A stretch of DNA of 64,000 nt from Gemmatimonadota bacterium. GTDB taxonomy: Bacteria > Gemmatimonadota > Gemmatimonadetes > Longimicrobiales > Gaopeijiaceae. Below are positions 1-8,707 of the stretch, piece by piece (position 1 is the first letter of the stretch; each line of letters opens with the position of its first letter). Location of the stretch: NCBI GenBank assembly GCA_030827315.1, contig JAURER010000012.1, positions 1-64,000 of the forward strand, given 5' to 3'. A program made the position numbers and the translations under genes. The notes below the pieces were generated by a model. The model saw only the letters and a program-made list of their open reading frames with translations, ran no database searches and was not told where the DNA came from.

Positions 1-177
1 CAGCGAGACGGGTCGGACCATGTCGTAGCTGTACGGCGCCGGGACACGCTGGTCCGCCGGCCGAACGACCTCGGGCGGGGGCGTCCGTTGGCCACGGCGG
101 GCCTGTGCCGTCACGGACGGGGGCGCGACCGCGAGCAGGGCGAGCGCCACGAGCGCGCAGGACCATCGCTTCATCAT
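1..177 (-). CDS. Secreted protein, N-terminal part only
   Basis: The reading frame starts at 177 and runs off the left edge, so only 59 residues are visible. The N-terminus (MMKRWSCALVALALLAVAPP) is a typical Sec signal peptide: a short basic stretch, a hydrophobic core, and a likely cleavage site after Val-Thr-Ala around residue 24. The mature part that follows is rich in proline and arginine, with no recognisable domain. Two ATG codons in a row open the gene. The same frame stays open upstream into a degraded stretch (see 235-366), so the start rests on the signal peptide and not on an upstream stop. Function unknown. Confidence 0.6.
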   Translation of the reverse strand, partial: MMKRWSCALVALALLAVAPPSVTAQARRGQRTPPPEVVRPADQRVPAPYSYDMVRPVSL

Positions 178-655
178 GATCTCAAGATCTCCAGTGTAGG
201 CCTTCGTGACATGGCATTCCGGGGGCGGTACCCCCGCTTTTCTCAGCGCCGCGCGCACGCGCTCATCCCGGAACGGGACGAGCCGGATGCGCACGCCGGT
301 ACCATCGTAAATCGCATCGCCCACCGCCGCGAGGAGGGGCTTGCAGACGGTCTCGCCGGCTCCGTCGTGGATCGCATGCCCGGCCTCGAGACCGCAACGA
401 CGGAAGTATTCACCCTGGAGGGCGGGATGGCCAGCCGGTGGCCTCTGCGCGCGCCGATCTCGCCGCGGTTGCTCACCTCCCAGTCGGGCACCTATGGTGA
501 GCCCTACCACGCCGGCAGGCATCTTCCCCGGGGCCACACCAGATGCAGGAGACGCTTCTTTTGATCGCGATGCCCTCCGCCAACACCCCGCCCGCCTCGA
601 CGTTCGCTCGACCCGAATCGACCGGCCTCGCGGCCGGCTGCCGGCTCGCCGCGGG
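178..655. other. Divergent intergenic region, 478 bases
   Basis: This lies between the leftward secreted-protein start and the rightward MmgE/PrpD start, so it should hold both promoters. I see no convincing -35/-10 pair. It contains a likely gene relic on the minus strand (235-366) and a GGGGG-CGGTA-CCCCC hairpin at 221-235. Read rightward, that hairpin is followed by a short T-rich stretch, but no plus-strand gene lies upstream that needs ending. Open frames crossing the region look like composition shadows. Confidence 0.5.
235..366 (-). pseudogene. Possible relic of a xanthine dehydrogenase-type molybdopterin subunit C-terminus
   Basis: Translated on the minus strand in the frame of the start at 177, this stretch reads AGETVCKPLLAAVGDAIYDG followed by TGVRIRLVPFRDERVRAAL. 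The pattern of Ala-Ile-Tyr-Asp-x-Thr-Gly-Val-Arg-Ile-Arg, then Pro, then Glu-Arg-Val and Ala-Leu, is what the extreme C-terminus of the XdhB/CoxL (aldehyde oxidase/xanthine dehydrogenase, molybdopterin-binding) family looks like. Nothing upstream in the same frame resembles the rest of that roughly 700-residue protein. No stop separates the fragment from the following gene. I read it as a decayed gene end. It could instead be a short N-terminal extension of the next protein, which the signal peptide at 177 makes unlikely. Confidence 0.3.
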
Positions 656-1960
656 ATGAGCGTGGAGAGCCTGACCCGACGCCTTGCGCGACTCGTGCGT
701 GCCCGTGACGTGACCTCCCCAGACCTCGTCGCCGCGGAGCGGTACGTGCGGGACTGGCTCGGCTCGTACGTGGCGGGCACCGCATCTCCGACAGGCCGCC
801 GGCTGCGTTCGTACGCTCGTGGCGCACGCGACCTGGAGGAAAGGGTCTTCCTGGCGGCCGCGCTCTCCCACGTGACCGAGACCGACGACCTCCACGGCGC
901 GTCGGTCACGCACCCGGGGTGCGTCGTCATTCCCGTGGCGCTCCTCCTCGGACGGCGCCGAAGGGTCCGCGGCCACGCACTCCTGGGAGCGACCCTCGCG
1001 GGATACGAGGTGATGACCCGGATCGGCGAAGCACTCGGACCGGCGCACTACCGCACGTTCCACAACACCGCCACCGCCGGAGTCTTTGGCGCGGCCGCCA
1101 CCGCGGCGTACCTGCTCGGTCTCGACGAGGATGCGTGGGTCTGGGCGCTTGGCAGCGCCGGAACCCAGGCCGCGGGTCTCTGGCAGTTCAACGAGGAGGG
1201 GGCGATGAGCAAGCCGCTCCACGCCGGCCACGCCGCTGCTTCCGGTCTCCGAGCGGCACTCCTCGCGGCCGAGGGACTCACCGGGGCCGAGGCGATCCTC
1301 GAGGGAGAGAAGGGACTGTTTCGAGCGCTGTGCCCCGACGCTCGGCCCGACGCCGTGCTGGCGGAGTCACCGGGGTGGAAGCTCCCCGAGACTTCCATGA
1401 AGCCGTACCCCTGCTGCCGTCACGTACATCCGGCGATCGACGCCGCGCTCGAGCTGCGAAACACGATCCCGTCCGCCGAGCCGGCACGGATCCGGATCGA
1501 GACGTATCCAGCCGCGCTGGACCTGACCGATCGCCCCCACCCCCGCTCTCCCGAAGAAGCGCGTTTCAGCATTCAGTACGCCGTGGTGACGGCCCTGCTT
1601 CGCGGCCGGCCGGGGCTGGAGGCATTCGAGGCGGCGGCGGTGCTGGATCCCGCCCTGCACGACGCCCTCGCCCGGACGACGGTCGAGAGCAACGCGGCCC
1701 TGGCGGCCGCCTACCCGAAGCGCTGGGGTGCACGCGTCGTCGTCGAAACGACCGGGGGTGTCCAGCAGCGGGCCGAGCGGGACGGGGCGACCGGCGATCC
1801 CGACGTTCCGCTGGACGACCCGATGCTCGATGCCAAGGTCCGGGGACTCTTCGCGTGGGCCGGCCTGCCGCAGGCCGAGGGCACCGAGTTGCTGCGCGCC
1901 TGTCGCCACCTGGCGTCGAACGGACCGCCGTTCGCTCTTCCGGTCGGACCTGACGCGTAG
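656..1960 (+). CDS. MmgE/PrpD family protein
   Basis: A 434-residue protein of the MmgE/PrpD family, which includes 2-methylcitrate dehydratase and cis-aconitate decarboxylase. Family features seen are an all-helical N-terminal half with an H-x-x-E-x-D-D-L-H motif near residue 85, the HNTATAGVFGAAATAA segment, the stretch KPLHAGHAAASG, and the KPYPCCRHVHPAIDA segment expected of the lid domain. Length is near the family norm (about 450). The start at 656 is chosen because homology begins there; the frame is open further upstream but reads as shadow sequence. The gene is alone on this strand with no prp operon partner, so methylcitrate-cycle membership is not supported and the substrate is unknown. 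Confidence 0.8.
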   Translation: MSVESLTRRLARLVRARDVTSPDLVAAERYVRDWLGSYVAGTASPTGRRLRSYARGARDLEERVFLAAALSHVTETDDLHGASVTHPGCVVIPVALLLGRRRRVRGHALLGATLAGYEVMTRIGEALGPAHYRTFHNTATAGVFGAAATAAYLLGLDEDAWVWALGSAGTQAAGLWQFNEEGAMSKPLHAGHAAASGLRAALLAAEGLTGAEAILEGEKGLFRALCPDARPDAVLAESPGWKLPETSMKPYPCCRHVHPAIDAALELRNTIPSAEPARIRIETYPAALDLTDRPHPRSPEEARFSIQYAVVTALLRGRPGLEAFEAAAVLDPALHDALARTTVESNAALAAAYPKRWGARVVVETTGGVQQRAERDGATGDPDVPLDDPMLDAKVRGLFAWAGLPQAEGTELLRACRHLASNGPPFALPVGPDA

Positions 1961-1974
1961 CGGGGTCGACCCCG
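1961..1974. repeat. 14-base perfect palindrome directly after the MmgE/PrpD stop codon
   Basis: CGGGGTCGACCCCG begins at the base after the stop. It could form a five-pair GC stem with a four-base loop. No T-run follows, so if it ends transcription it does so weakly or with a factor. Confidence 0.3.
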
Positions 1975-2667
1975 GATCATCCCGCCCGAGGCGCGCGGCT
2001 CTCCACCGTTTCCGATTGGTGCGGTCCTCCAGCTTCTGTGCCGTGATTACCGTTTGCTCAGGACGGCTCCAGTGAGCCGCAGGGGCCCGCGTCCGGCGGC
2101 TCAGTGGCTCCCGGGCGATCCGCGTCGTCGAGCCGTTTCGCTCGAGTCGGCCCTCGAGACGTCGGCAGCGGTCGATCCCTCCAGCGGGCTCTGGTTCTTT
2201 ACACGGCGCGCGTCCGTGGCCCTGGAGGCCGCGGTGACGAAAGGGCGAAAGCAACAAGCATCGAACCGGTGCCGTGCAGCGCCTCGGGTGCCCAGGACTC
2301 TCACGTCTTCCCGCCCCAAGCCATCCGCGAACCCGTTCTGCGGACCGGGGAGTCGACGACTCGGATCGACGTCGACAACTCACCCCCAAGCGACCCGACC
2401 GTGACGTTGACCCTCCTCTTCGACTACCTCCAGAACGCCACCCTCGGAACTCTAACGGCGCCGGCAGACTGCGGAGTCCGGAAGCCTCCGACGACGGTCC
2501 GCGCTTCCGGTGACTCCACCCCGGGGGCCGTTTTCCACTATCTTCCCGGCGTGAGATCCGCCTCGAGCCCTCGATTCCGAGGGTCGGCGCTCACTCGAAA
2601 GTCCGCGCCCGCCTATCGAGCCGTGTGTTACGGCCGGCCTGCAGGGCGCCTCCCACTGGAACACATC
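1975..2667. other. Long intergenic region, about 700 bases, no gene recognised
   Basis: Open frames cross this stretch on both strands, including an in-frame extension of the helicase gene. Their translations are rich in Arg, Ser and Pro, have no domain, and lack a coding third-position bias. The gap is much longer than any other same-type gap in the window. The helicase promoter should lie near its right end, but I cannot point to a convincing one. Confidence 0.5.
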
Positions 2668-3987
2668 TTGGCTTTTGCCACCCTGAAGTTACACCCGACC
2701 CTGCTGCGCGGGGTCGAGTCCCTGGGCTTCACACGCCCCACACCCATTCAGACCGAAGCGATCCCGCACGCCCTCGAGGGACGCGACCTCCTGGCCTGCG
2801 CGGCCACCGGCAGCGGCAAGACCGCGGCCTTTCTCCTGCCCATCCTCCACAGACTGCTCGATCGGCCTCGTGGCACGACGCGGGCCCTCGTCCTGGCGCC
2901 GACACGCGAACTCGCCCTGCAGATCGTCGACGAACTGGAGGCGCTGGCGCGCCACACGCCCCTCACCGCCGCGGCCGTCCACGGCGGCGTGAAGATGGGC
3001 CCGCAGGAGCGCGCGTTCCGCAGCGGTGTCGACGTGATCGTCGCCACGCCGGGTCGCCTTCTCGACCACTTCCAGTACGATTACGCCGCGCTCGCCGGCG
3101 TCGAGTACCTGGTGCTCGACGAGGCCGACCGGATGCTCGACATGGGCTTCCTGCCGGACATCAAGCGCATCCTTCGCCACCTCCCCGCGCCGAAGCAGAC
3201 GTTCTTCTTCAGCGCGACGATGCCCCCTCCGATCGAGAAGCTGACACGCGAGATCCTGCGCGACCCCGCGAAGGTCGCCCTGCAGCGCAAGGCGGCTCCG
3301 GCGGCAGGCGTGACGCAGGCGGTCTACCCGGTTCCGTCGAATCTGAAGGGCGCGCTGCTGATCGAACTGCTCCAGGGCGGCACCATGGACCAGGCACTCG
3401 TCTTCACGCGCACGAAGCACCGCGCCAACCGGCTGGCCCAGCTCCTCGGCAAGAAGGGGATCTCCGCAGAGCGCATCCACGGCAACCGCTCGCAGGCGCA
3501 GCGCACCAAGGCGCTCGCCGGCTTCAAAGCCGGCGACTTCCAGGTGCTGGTCGCGACCGACATCGCCGCCCGCGGAATCGACGTGGAGGCGCTCGGGCAC
3601 GTGGTGAACTTCGACGTTCCCAACGTGGCGGAGGACTATATCCACCGCGTCGGGCGTACCGCGCGGGCCGAGCTCACCGGTGAGGCGTTTACGCTCGTGT
3701 CGCCCGAAGAGGAAGCCGACCTGCGGGCGATCGAGAAGGCGCTCGGCCAGAAGCTCAACCGGGTGCGCATCGACGGGTTCGCCTACGAGGCGACCGCCGA
3801 AGCGCCACTCGAGATCCCGCGCGGTGAGCGGATCGCCGCCCTGCGTGCGAAGCGAGCGGAAGATCGCGCGCGCGCGGCGGCCAAGCAGAAAGGGCAGGCC
3901 GGGCGGACGGGAGCGGGTCCCGCCGACGAGGCGACCTCCGGCTCTTCGCGTCCCCGGCGGCGGCGATACGGAAAGCGGCGCGGCTGA
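2668..3987 (+). CDS. rhlE: DEAD-box ATP-dependent RNA helicase, RhlE-like
   Basis: A 439-residue superfamily-2 RNA helicase with the full motif set in order: Q motif (GF..PTPIQ, about residues 18-26), Walker A AATGSGKT, PTRELALQ, TPGRLLD, DEAD within VLDEADRMLDMGF, SAT, ATDIAARGIDV and HRVGRTAR. The basic C-terminal tail (about residues 380-439, ending GKRRG) is typical of RhlE/RhlB proteins that remodel ribosome precursors or take part in RNA turnover. The TTG at 2668 is preferred because the protein then begins AFATLKLHPTLL, matching the usual RhlE start. No ATG is well placed and a Shine-Dalgarno signal is weak. The long open frame upstream (to 2104) is not protein-like. Convergent with ridA. 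Confidence 0.88.
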   Translation: MAFATLKLHPTLLRGVESLGFTRPTPIQTEAIPHALEGRDLLACAATGSGKTAAFLLPILHRLLDRPRGTTRALVLAPTRELALQIVDELEALARHTPLTAAAVHGGVKMGPQERAFRSGVDVIVATPGRLLDHFQYDYAALAGVEYLVLDEADRMLDMGFLPDIKRILRHLPAPKQTFFFSATMPPPIEKLTREILRDPAKVALQRKAAPAAGVTQAVYPVPSNLKGALLIELLQGGTMDQALVFTRTKHRANRLAQLLGKKGISAERIHGNRSQAQRTKALAGFKAGDFQVLVATDIAARGIDVEALGHVVNFDVPNVAEDYIHRVGRTARAELTGEAFTLVSPEEEADLRAIEKALGQKLNRVRIDGFAYEATAEAPLEIPRGERIAALRAKRAEDRARAAAKQKGQAGRTGAGPADEATSGSSRPRRRRYGKRRG

Positions 3988-4003
3988 CCGGTCGCGACCG
4001 GTC
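3986..4003. repeat. 18-base perfect palindrome between convergent genes
   Basis: GACCGGTCGCGACCGGTC overlaps the last two bases of the helicase stop codon and ends five bases before the ridA stop. It can form a seven-pair stem with a CGCG loop on either strand. The position suggests a shared bidirectional transcription end, but neither side has a clear T-run. Confidence 0.45.
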
Positions 4004-4008
4004 CGGTT

Positions 4009-4386
4009 CTAGCGCTTCTTCGCGACGAGCTCGATCTCGACTCGCGCGTTCATCGGCAGCCCGGCGACGCCGACGGTGGTTCGCGCGGGGAAGGGCGCGG
4101 TGAAGCGCGTCCGGTACGCTTCGTTCATCTCCGCGAAGTCACCCATGTCGGTGAGGTAGACGTTCACCTTCACGACGTCGTCCGAGCCCAGGCCGCCGTC
4201 AGCCAGCACCGCGAACAGGTTGTCGAAGCACTGGTGCGTCTGGTCCCCCACGCCCCCCACCTTGAGCTCGCCGGTCGAGGGATCGATCGGGGTCTGCCCC
4301 GAGCAGAAGACGTGCGTGCCGTCGTCGATGGCGTGGGAATACGGTCCGATGGCGGACGCCGTGGCGCTGCTGAGGGCTTTTCGCAC
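4009..4386 (-). CDS. ridA: RidA family enamine/imine deaminase
   Basis: A 125-residue Rid (YjgF/YER057c/UK114) protein. Family members hydrolyse reactive 2-aminoacrylate-type enamines/imines released by PLP enzymes. Seen here are the N-terminal AIGPYSHAI segment, the CSGQTPIDPSTGEL segment, and the C-terminal ARVEIELVA segment carrying the arginine that binds the substrate carboxylate. Length is standard. The start is GTG at 4386 with an AGGAG ribosome site five bases upstream. It follows a small membrane-protein gene by only eight bases and may be cotranscribed with it. Confidence 0.92.
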   Translation of the reverse strand: MRKALSSATASAIGPYSHAIDDGTHVFCSGQTPIDPSTGELKVGGVGDQTHQCFDNLFAVLADGGLGSDDVVKVNVYLTDMGDFAEMNEAYRTRFTAPFPARTTVGVAGLPMNARVEIELVAKKR

Positions 4387-4394
4387 GTCGGCTC

Positions 4395-4589
4395 CTAACG
4401 GATGATCGCCATCGGCAGGAGCACGACGTAGCCCAGCACAAGCAGGAGCGGGGCGGCCGTGATCGAGCCCTGGCCGAGCAGCCAGTAGCCCAGCGTGAGC
4501 GCCGCCAGACCCGCCAAGCCCAGAATGCCGTTCACCCGCGTGAACTTCAGCGCTGCGGGCGCTTCGCTCTTCGTCGTCTTTCGTGCCAT
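4395..4589 (-). CDS. Small two-helix membrane protein
   Basis: A 64-residue protein with a charged N-terminus (MARKTTKSEA), then two hydrophobic helices at about residues 20-38 and 44-62, and a short end. The layout resembles small DUF3098-type proteins, but I do not assign it. It lies between the NtrC-type regulator and ridA on the same strand with short gaps, so it may be at the tail of that transcription unit. Function unknown. Confidence 0.65.
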   Translation of the reverse strand: MARKTTKSEAPAALKFTRVNGILGLAGLAALTLGYWLLGQGSITAAPLLLVLGYVVLLPMAIIR

Positions 4590-4620
4590 GCGGGAATGCT
4601 AGACTGGGGGTGCGGGTGGG

Positions 4621-5946
4621 TCAATCGCGGCCCAGGCGCTCCCGCACCTCGTCCACGCCGATACCCAGCAGCTGCGCCGCCTCCGCTTCGTCCCCTCCGG
4701 CCCGGTCGAGCACGAGCCGGACATGCCGCTCAACGGCGGCTGCCAGCGTGAGCTCGTCCGAAGCCACACGCCGTCCACCCTCGAGGATCAGGTGGTCGGC
4801 GCCAATCACCGTGCCGCGGGCCACGATCGCCGCGCGCAGGAGCGCGTTTTCCAGCTCCCGGACGTTGCCGGGCCACGGGTACGCCCGCAGGCGCGCCATC
4901 GCGTCGTCGGAGATGCGGCGCACGTCTCGGCCCGTTTCTTCCCGTATCCGGCCGAGCAGGGCGGTGGCCACGAGCTCGATGTCGCCGGGGCGCTCGCGCA
5001 GCGGCGGCATCTCGATCTCGACGACCTTGAGCCGGAAGTAGAGGTCCTCGCGGAAGCGCCCCTCCTCGATCAGATGCTCGACGGGCTGATGCGTGGCGGC
5101 GATGACGCGGGCCTCGGTCGTGCGCGGCTGCTCTCCCCCGACGGGGTAGAAGCGTCGTTCCTGGAGCACGCGGAGCAGCTTCGTCTGAAAGTCCGGGCTC
5201 GTGTCTCCGATCTCGTCGAGGAAGATCGTGCCCCTGCCGGCGAGCTCGAAGTACCCCTTCCGGGCGCCGGTGGCGCCCGTGAACGCTCCCTTGACGTGCC
5301 CGAACAGCTCGGACTCCAGGAGGGTGTCCGTCAGCGCGGTGCAGTTCACGGCGATGAACGGCTCGGCCGAGTATTCGGAATTCTCGTGGATGCCCCGCGC
5401 GATGACCTCCTTGCCGGTCCCGGTCTCGCCGCGCACCAGGACCGTGGCCCGATTGGCCGAGAGCACGCCGATCGTCTTGTAGATGTCGATCATGCGCGGG
5501 TCCCTTCCGACCAGTCGGCCCCGCGGCAGCGCCGCGACCACGTCGGGGGTCTCCGTTGTCTCCACGAGTTCGCGCTCGCCAAAGCACCGGTCGGCCAGCG
5601 CCTGCACCACCTTGGGGTCTACAGGCTTGACCAGGAAGTCGAAGGCACCCGACTTCATCGCAGAGACAGCCGTCTCCATGTCGTCGTGGGCCGTCATGAC
5701 CACGACCTCCACGCCTTCCATCGAGCTCCGGATCCGGTCCAGGAGCTCGAGACCGGTCATCCCCGACATGCGCACGTCGGTCACGACGAGGCCGGGATCG
5801 AAGGCGGCGACGCGCGCGAGAGCCTTCTCCGCGCTCTCGGCCGTCTCGACTTCGTAGCCGGCATGCGTCAGACGCATCTCGAGCACTTCGAGGCCGTCGG
5901 TGTCGTCGTCGACGACGAGGATGCGGTGCCGGACAGGTTCGCTCAT
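4621..5946 (-). CDS. NtrC-type sigma-54-dependent response regulator
   Basis: A 441-residue three-domain regulator. Residues 8-120 are a receiver with acidic residues D13-D15, phospho-acceptor D57, T85 and K107. Residues 145-375 are a sigma-54 AAA+ domain with Walker A GETGTGKE (173-180), the sigma-54-contacting GAFTGA loop (220-225) and Walker B IFLDEIGD (241-248). Residues 402-441 are a Fis-type helix-turn-helix. It should activate sigma-54 promoters when phosphorylated by a histidine kinase, but no kinase lies in the window. It starts eight bases after the metallopeptidase-like gene, so it is probably the last main gene of the DnaA-like operon. The frame is open far upstream, but homology and spacing support the ATG at 5946. 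Confidence 0.9.
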   Translation of the reverse strand: MSEPVRHRILVVDDDTDGLEVLEMRLTHAGYEVETAESAEKALARVAAFDPGLVVTDVRMSGMTGLELLDRIRSSMEGVEVVVMTAHDDMETAVSAMKSGAFDFLVKPVDPKVVQALADRCFGERELVETTETPDVVAALPRGRLVGRDPRMIDIYKTIGVLSANRATVLVRGETGTGKEVIARGIHENSEYSAEPFIAVNCTALTDTLLESELFGHVKGAFTGATGARKGYFELAGRGTIFLDEIGDTSPDFQTKLLRVLQERRFYPVGGEQPRTTEARVIAATHQPVEHLIEEGRFREDLYFRLKVVEIEMPPLRERPGDIELVATALLGRIREETGRDVRRISDDAMARLRAYPWPGNVRELENALLRAAIVARGTVIGADHLILEGGRRVASDELTLAAAVERHVRLVLDRAGGDEAEAAQLLGIGVDEVRERLGRD

Positions 5947-5954
5947 GGGGGTTC

Positions 5955-7067
5955 CTACACCGGAAGTCCGTCGCGGGGGTCCCTCGGCTCCGGCGGCGCA
6001 CCGACGCCGGCCTCGGGCTCGCGCCAGAAGGCGGGCGCGTCGGGAAGCTCCTTCGCTCGCAAGCGCGCGAGCTTCTCTCGATCTCGCCCCTGCCGACCGT
6101 GCATCATGAAGAGGAGGACGAGTGCCAGGAACAGCCAGAACACCGCCGAGTGGCTGAGCACGAAAAGCCAGCCGTATCGCTTTCGCACGTGCAGACGCCA
6201 GTCCTCCTCGAACTGGCTCGTCGTGAGCCCGAACGTCTCGCGGAAGGCCGGCTCGAACGATCGCTCCACCTTCCACCGGTCCAGAAAGACCGCGAGCCCG
6301 GCGTCGCCACTTCCCTCCAGGAGGTAGGTCACGGCGGTCGCGGCGAGCAGGTACGCCGTGCGCGCCTCCTCGCGTCCGGCGGGCCAGCGCAGTTCCAGGG
6401 AATCCATCGCCGGCGCGCGGCCGGCGGCGATCAGGACGCGGAGACGCCAGGCCTCCGAGGTCTCGAACCCGCCGGACGCCCACTGCGCGTACCCCTCGTT
6501 GAACCAGCGAGGCGCGCGAAGATCGCCCAGATGCTGCTGCAGGCCCAGGTGGGCCCACTCGTGGCGCAGCGTCCTGAGCCCCTCACCGTCCACGACCCGC
6601 ACTCCTTCCCCCATGGGCATGACCAGCAGACCGAGCATCGGAATCGCCACCCCCGCGCGCCACTCGGGGACGACGCCGCCGGTCATCTCGTCGAACGCCT
6701 CCGGCGTGTGGGCCAGAACCGCGTGTACCCCCTTCGGCAGGGTATCGGGCAGACCCGGCAGGCTCGGCTGGGCGTCGAGCAGATCGCGGACGCGCACGGC
6801 GACGAGGGAGTCGGCCGGCGCGGAGTGGACGGTCGCGCGACGGCCAGGCACCGCTCGATACGCCACACCGTCCAGCACCGCGGGCACGGGAGACGGCACG
6901 GGGTCGGCGGCCCGCCCACCCGGGACGGCCTGGGCATCCACGGCGAAATCCGGCTTCGAGGCGCCTCCGGCACCCACGGAAGGAGCTGACGACGAAGCGA
7001 TCAGGGCACACGCCAGCCCCGCGCCTGCGAGCCCCCCTACAGCTCTTCGGATCTCGAGTCGGGTCAC
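5955..7067 (-). CDS. Membrane-anchored HExxH protein, peptidase MA-like
   Basis: A 370-residue protein with an N-terminal hydrophobic signal (about residues 9-28), a putative zinc peptidase core with HEWAH (169-173) and a downstream WFNEG (E191 as possible third ligand), and one C-terminal membrane helix (about 301-322) followed by a basic cytoplasmic tail. The HExxH...E spacing and the surrounding ARWFNEG-type segment match gluzincins of the peptidase MA kind. It would act in the periplasm, tethered to the inner membrane. The start is GTG at 7067, four bases after the stop of the DUF4388/TPR gene. Substrate unknown. Part of the four-gene operon 10525-4621. Confidence 0.7.
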   Translation of the reverse strand: MTRLEIRRAVGGLAGAGLACALIASSSAPSVGAGGASKPDFAVDAQAVPGGRAADPVPSPVPAVLDGVAYRAVPGRRATVHSAPADSLVAVRVRDLLDAQPSLPGLPDTLPKGVHAVLAHTPEAFDEMTGGVVPEWRAGVAIPMLGLLVMPMGEGVRVVDGEGLRTLRHEWAHLGLQQHLGDLRAPRWFNEGYAQWASGGFETSEAWRLRVLIAAGRAPAMDSLELRWPAGREEARTAYLLAATAVTYLLEGSGDAGLAVFLDRWKVERSFEPAFRETFGLTTSQFEEDWRLHVRKRYGWLFVLSHSAVFWLFLALVLLFMMHGRQGRDREKLARLRAKELPDAPAFWREPEAGVGAPPEPRDPRDGLPV

Positions 7068-7071
7068 GCCA

Positions 7072-8691
7072 CTACTCGCCGGCGAGCATCTCCAGGTTCG
7101 CCTTGACGGCCTCGTTGTAGGGATTGAGGTCGAGAGCACGGCGCCAGAGCAGGAGCGCCACGTCCCGGTCGCTGCCGCGGTATGCCATCGTGCCGAGTCG
7201 CAGGTACACGTCGTCGCCGAGCCGCGGTGCGAGCTTCACAGCCTTCTCGTACTGGGCGCGGGCCCCGTCCATGTCTCCATGCGCGTACGCCTGGTCTCCG
7301 AGGTTCTTGTGCGCCTGAGGCAGGGGCGGACTGGTCTGGGTCGCGCGCTTGTACAGCGCCGCCGCGGCCTCGAACTCTCCGCGCCGCTCGAGTACCTGGC
7401 CCGTGTTGACCAGGATGGGCCCGGAGTCGGGGTAGTGCCCGAGGCCCTCCCGACCCACCGCGACCGAGTAGTCGAGGTCGCCGGCCACGGCCGAGGCGAG
7501 GACGGTGTACGCGTAATAATGCTGACTCGGACGCCTGACCTGTGGATTGGTCCGATAGATCCGCAGCGCATCGAGGGCACTGGACACGTCGCCCCGCTTC
7601 ACGTGGATGATGGCGCGGGCGAGGTGGACATCGGCGTCGGTGGGCTTGGCGACCAGGGCCTCGTCGAGCAACCCCAGCGCCTCGTCGTATCGCCCCATGA
7701 CCTCCAGAATCAGTGCGGTGTTGCGGGAGACCGAGTAGCTGTCGGCGGCGCCAGGAGGCATGGCACGAAAATGACCCAGGGCCTCCTCGAGACGGCCCCT
7801 CCGGAACGCGATCAGCCCCATCATGAACTGGGCTCGGGCCTGCTTCGGTTCGATGACGAGCGCCTGCTCGAACTCCCGGGCCGCGTCCTCCATCATACCG
7901 GAGCGGTAGAACGCGATTCCGACGTTGAGGGCCTGCTGGAGCGCTTCGTCGCCGCCCGTCTCCTCGGACGTGCTGCGCTCGCCGGCCCGTGACATGAAGC
8001 CGGCCTGGATGAGGCCGTAGAGGGCCTTGCCGGTGTCGAACTCGACGAGGCCGGCCTCGTTCATGATCTCGTCGACCGTCCGCACGCCGTTGATGTAGGG
8101 AAGGACCTTCCTCTGATCCTTGGTCAGTTCCACCTCCTCGTCCGACTCGTCGGGGTTCTTATCGAGCTGGAAGACGATATCGAACGACGGGATCTTCTTT
8201 TCGATCTGGCTCCACTCGTCGACCCGCCGCGCGCCCTCCATGAGGAGTGCCTCGGGGGGGAGGCTCACCAGGAAGATCCCCTCCTCGTCGGGCATCTGGT
8301 CCGTGTCGAAGTGGAACGACCCCTGGTGCCATGCGAAGAGGTGGTAGACCGCTTCCTCGATCTGGAGCTGGATGTACCTGTGCAGATCTTCCTCGGTCAG
8401 AGCCCCCTGCGCGACGAGGATCTGGCCCAGCCGCCTTCCGCGCTCCTGCGCCTGGCGCTCGGTGGCCGCGGACAGGTCCTTCCGCGTGATCACGTGGTTG
8501 CGGACCAGAAGCTCGCCAAGGCGGTCGCGTCGGTTCAGGACAGACGCGTAGATGACCCGGCCCTTCTTGAAATAGATGTAGCCGAAGTTCGAGCGGTCGG
8601 TGATGCTGAGGCACCCGGTCTTCATGCCCATGCCGAGCAGCTGGCAGATGTCCGCCAGGCTGACGTCCTGGAGCGCGCCTTCGATCGCCAT
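7072..8691 (-). CDS. DUF4388 (PatA-like) domain protein with TPR repeats
   Basis: A 539-residue protein. Residues 1-150 match the DUF4388/PatA N-terminal domain: the start MAIEGALQDVSLADICQLLG, then GYIYFKKGRVIYA, then a paired helical module built from RLGELLVRNHVITRKDL and RLGQILVAQGALTEEDL. A linker follows, then at least six tetratricopeptide-like repeats from about residue 250 to the end. Proteins of this sort are scaffolds in signalling or motility in cyanobacteria and myxobacteria. There is no signal peptide, so it is cytoplasmic. It starts 16 bases after the DnaA-like gene and ends just before the metallopeptidase-like gene. It could couple the ATPase to a partner; that is inference. 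Confidence 0.8.
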   Translation of the reverse strand: MAIEGALQDVSLADICQLLGMGMKTGCLSITDRSNFGYIYFKKGRVIYASVLNRRDRLGELLVRNHVITRKDLSAATERQAQERGRRLGQILVAQGALTEEDLHRYIQLQIEEAVYHLFAWHQGSFHFDTDQMPDEEGIFLVSLPPEALLMEGARRVDEWSQIEKKIPSFDIVFQLDKNPDESDEEVELTKDQRKVLPYINGVRTVDEIMNEAGLVEFDTGKALYGLIQAGFMSRAGERSTSEETGGDEALQQALNVGIAFYRSGMMEDAAREFEQALVIEPKQARAQFMMGLIAFRRGRLEEALGHFRAMPPGAADSYSVSRNTALILEVMGRYDEALGLLDEALVAKPTDADVHLARAIIHVKRGDVSSALDALRIYRTNPQVRRPSQHYYAYTVLASAVAGDLDYSVAVGREGLGHYPDSGPILVNTGQVLERRGEFEAAAALYKRATQTSPPLPQAHKNLGDQAYAHGDMDGARAQYEKAVKLAPRLGDDVYLRLGTMAYRGSDRDVALLLWRRALDLNPYNEAVKANLEMLAGE

Positions 8692-8707
8692 CAGTCACGC
8701 GCCTCCA

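Noticed and set aside
221-247. Hairpin followed by TTTTCTC as a plus-strand terminator
   Set aside because: No plus-strand gene ends before it, and on the minus strand no T-run follows.
2104-2667. In-frame extension of the helicase gene giving a 627-residue protein
   Set aside because: The translation is low-complexity with no domain or coding bias. The RhlE-like start at TTG 2668 matches family N-termini.
5947-6558. N-terminal extension of the NtrC-type regulator to 645 residues
   Set aside because: It overlaps the metallopeptidase-like gene out of frame; the receiver domain starts at the ATG at 5946.
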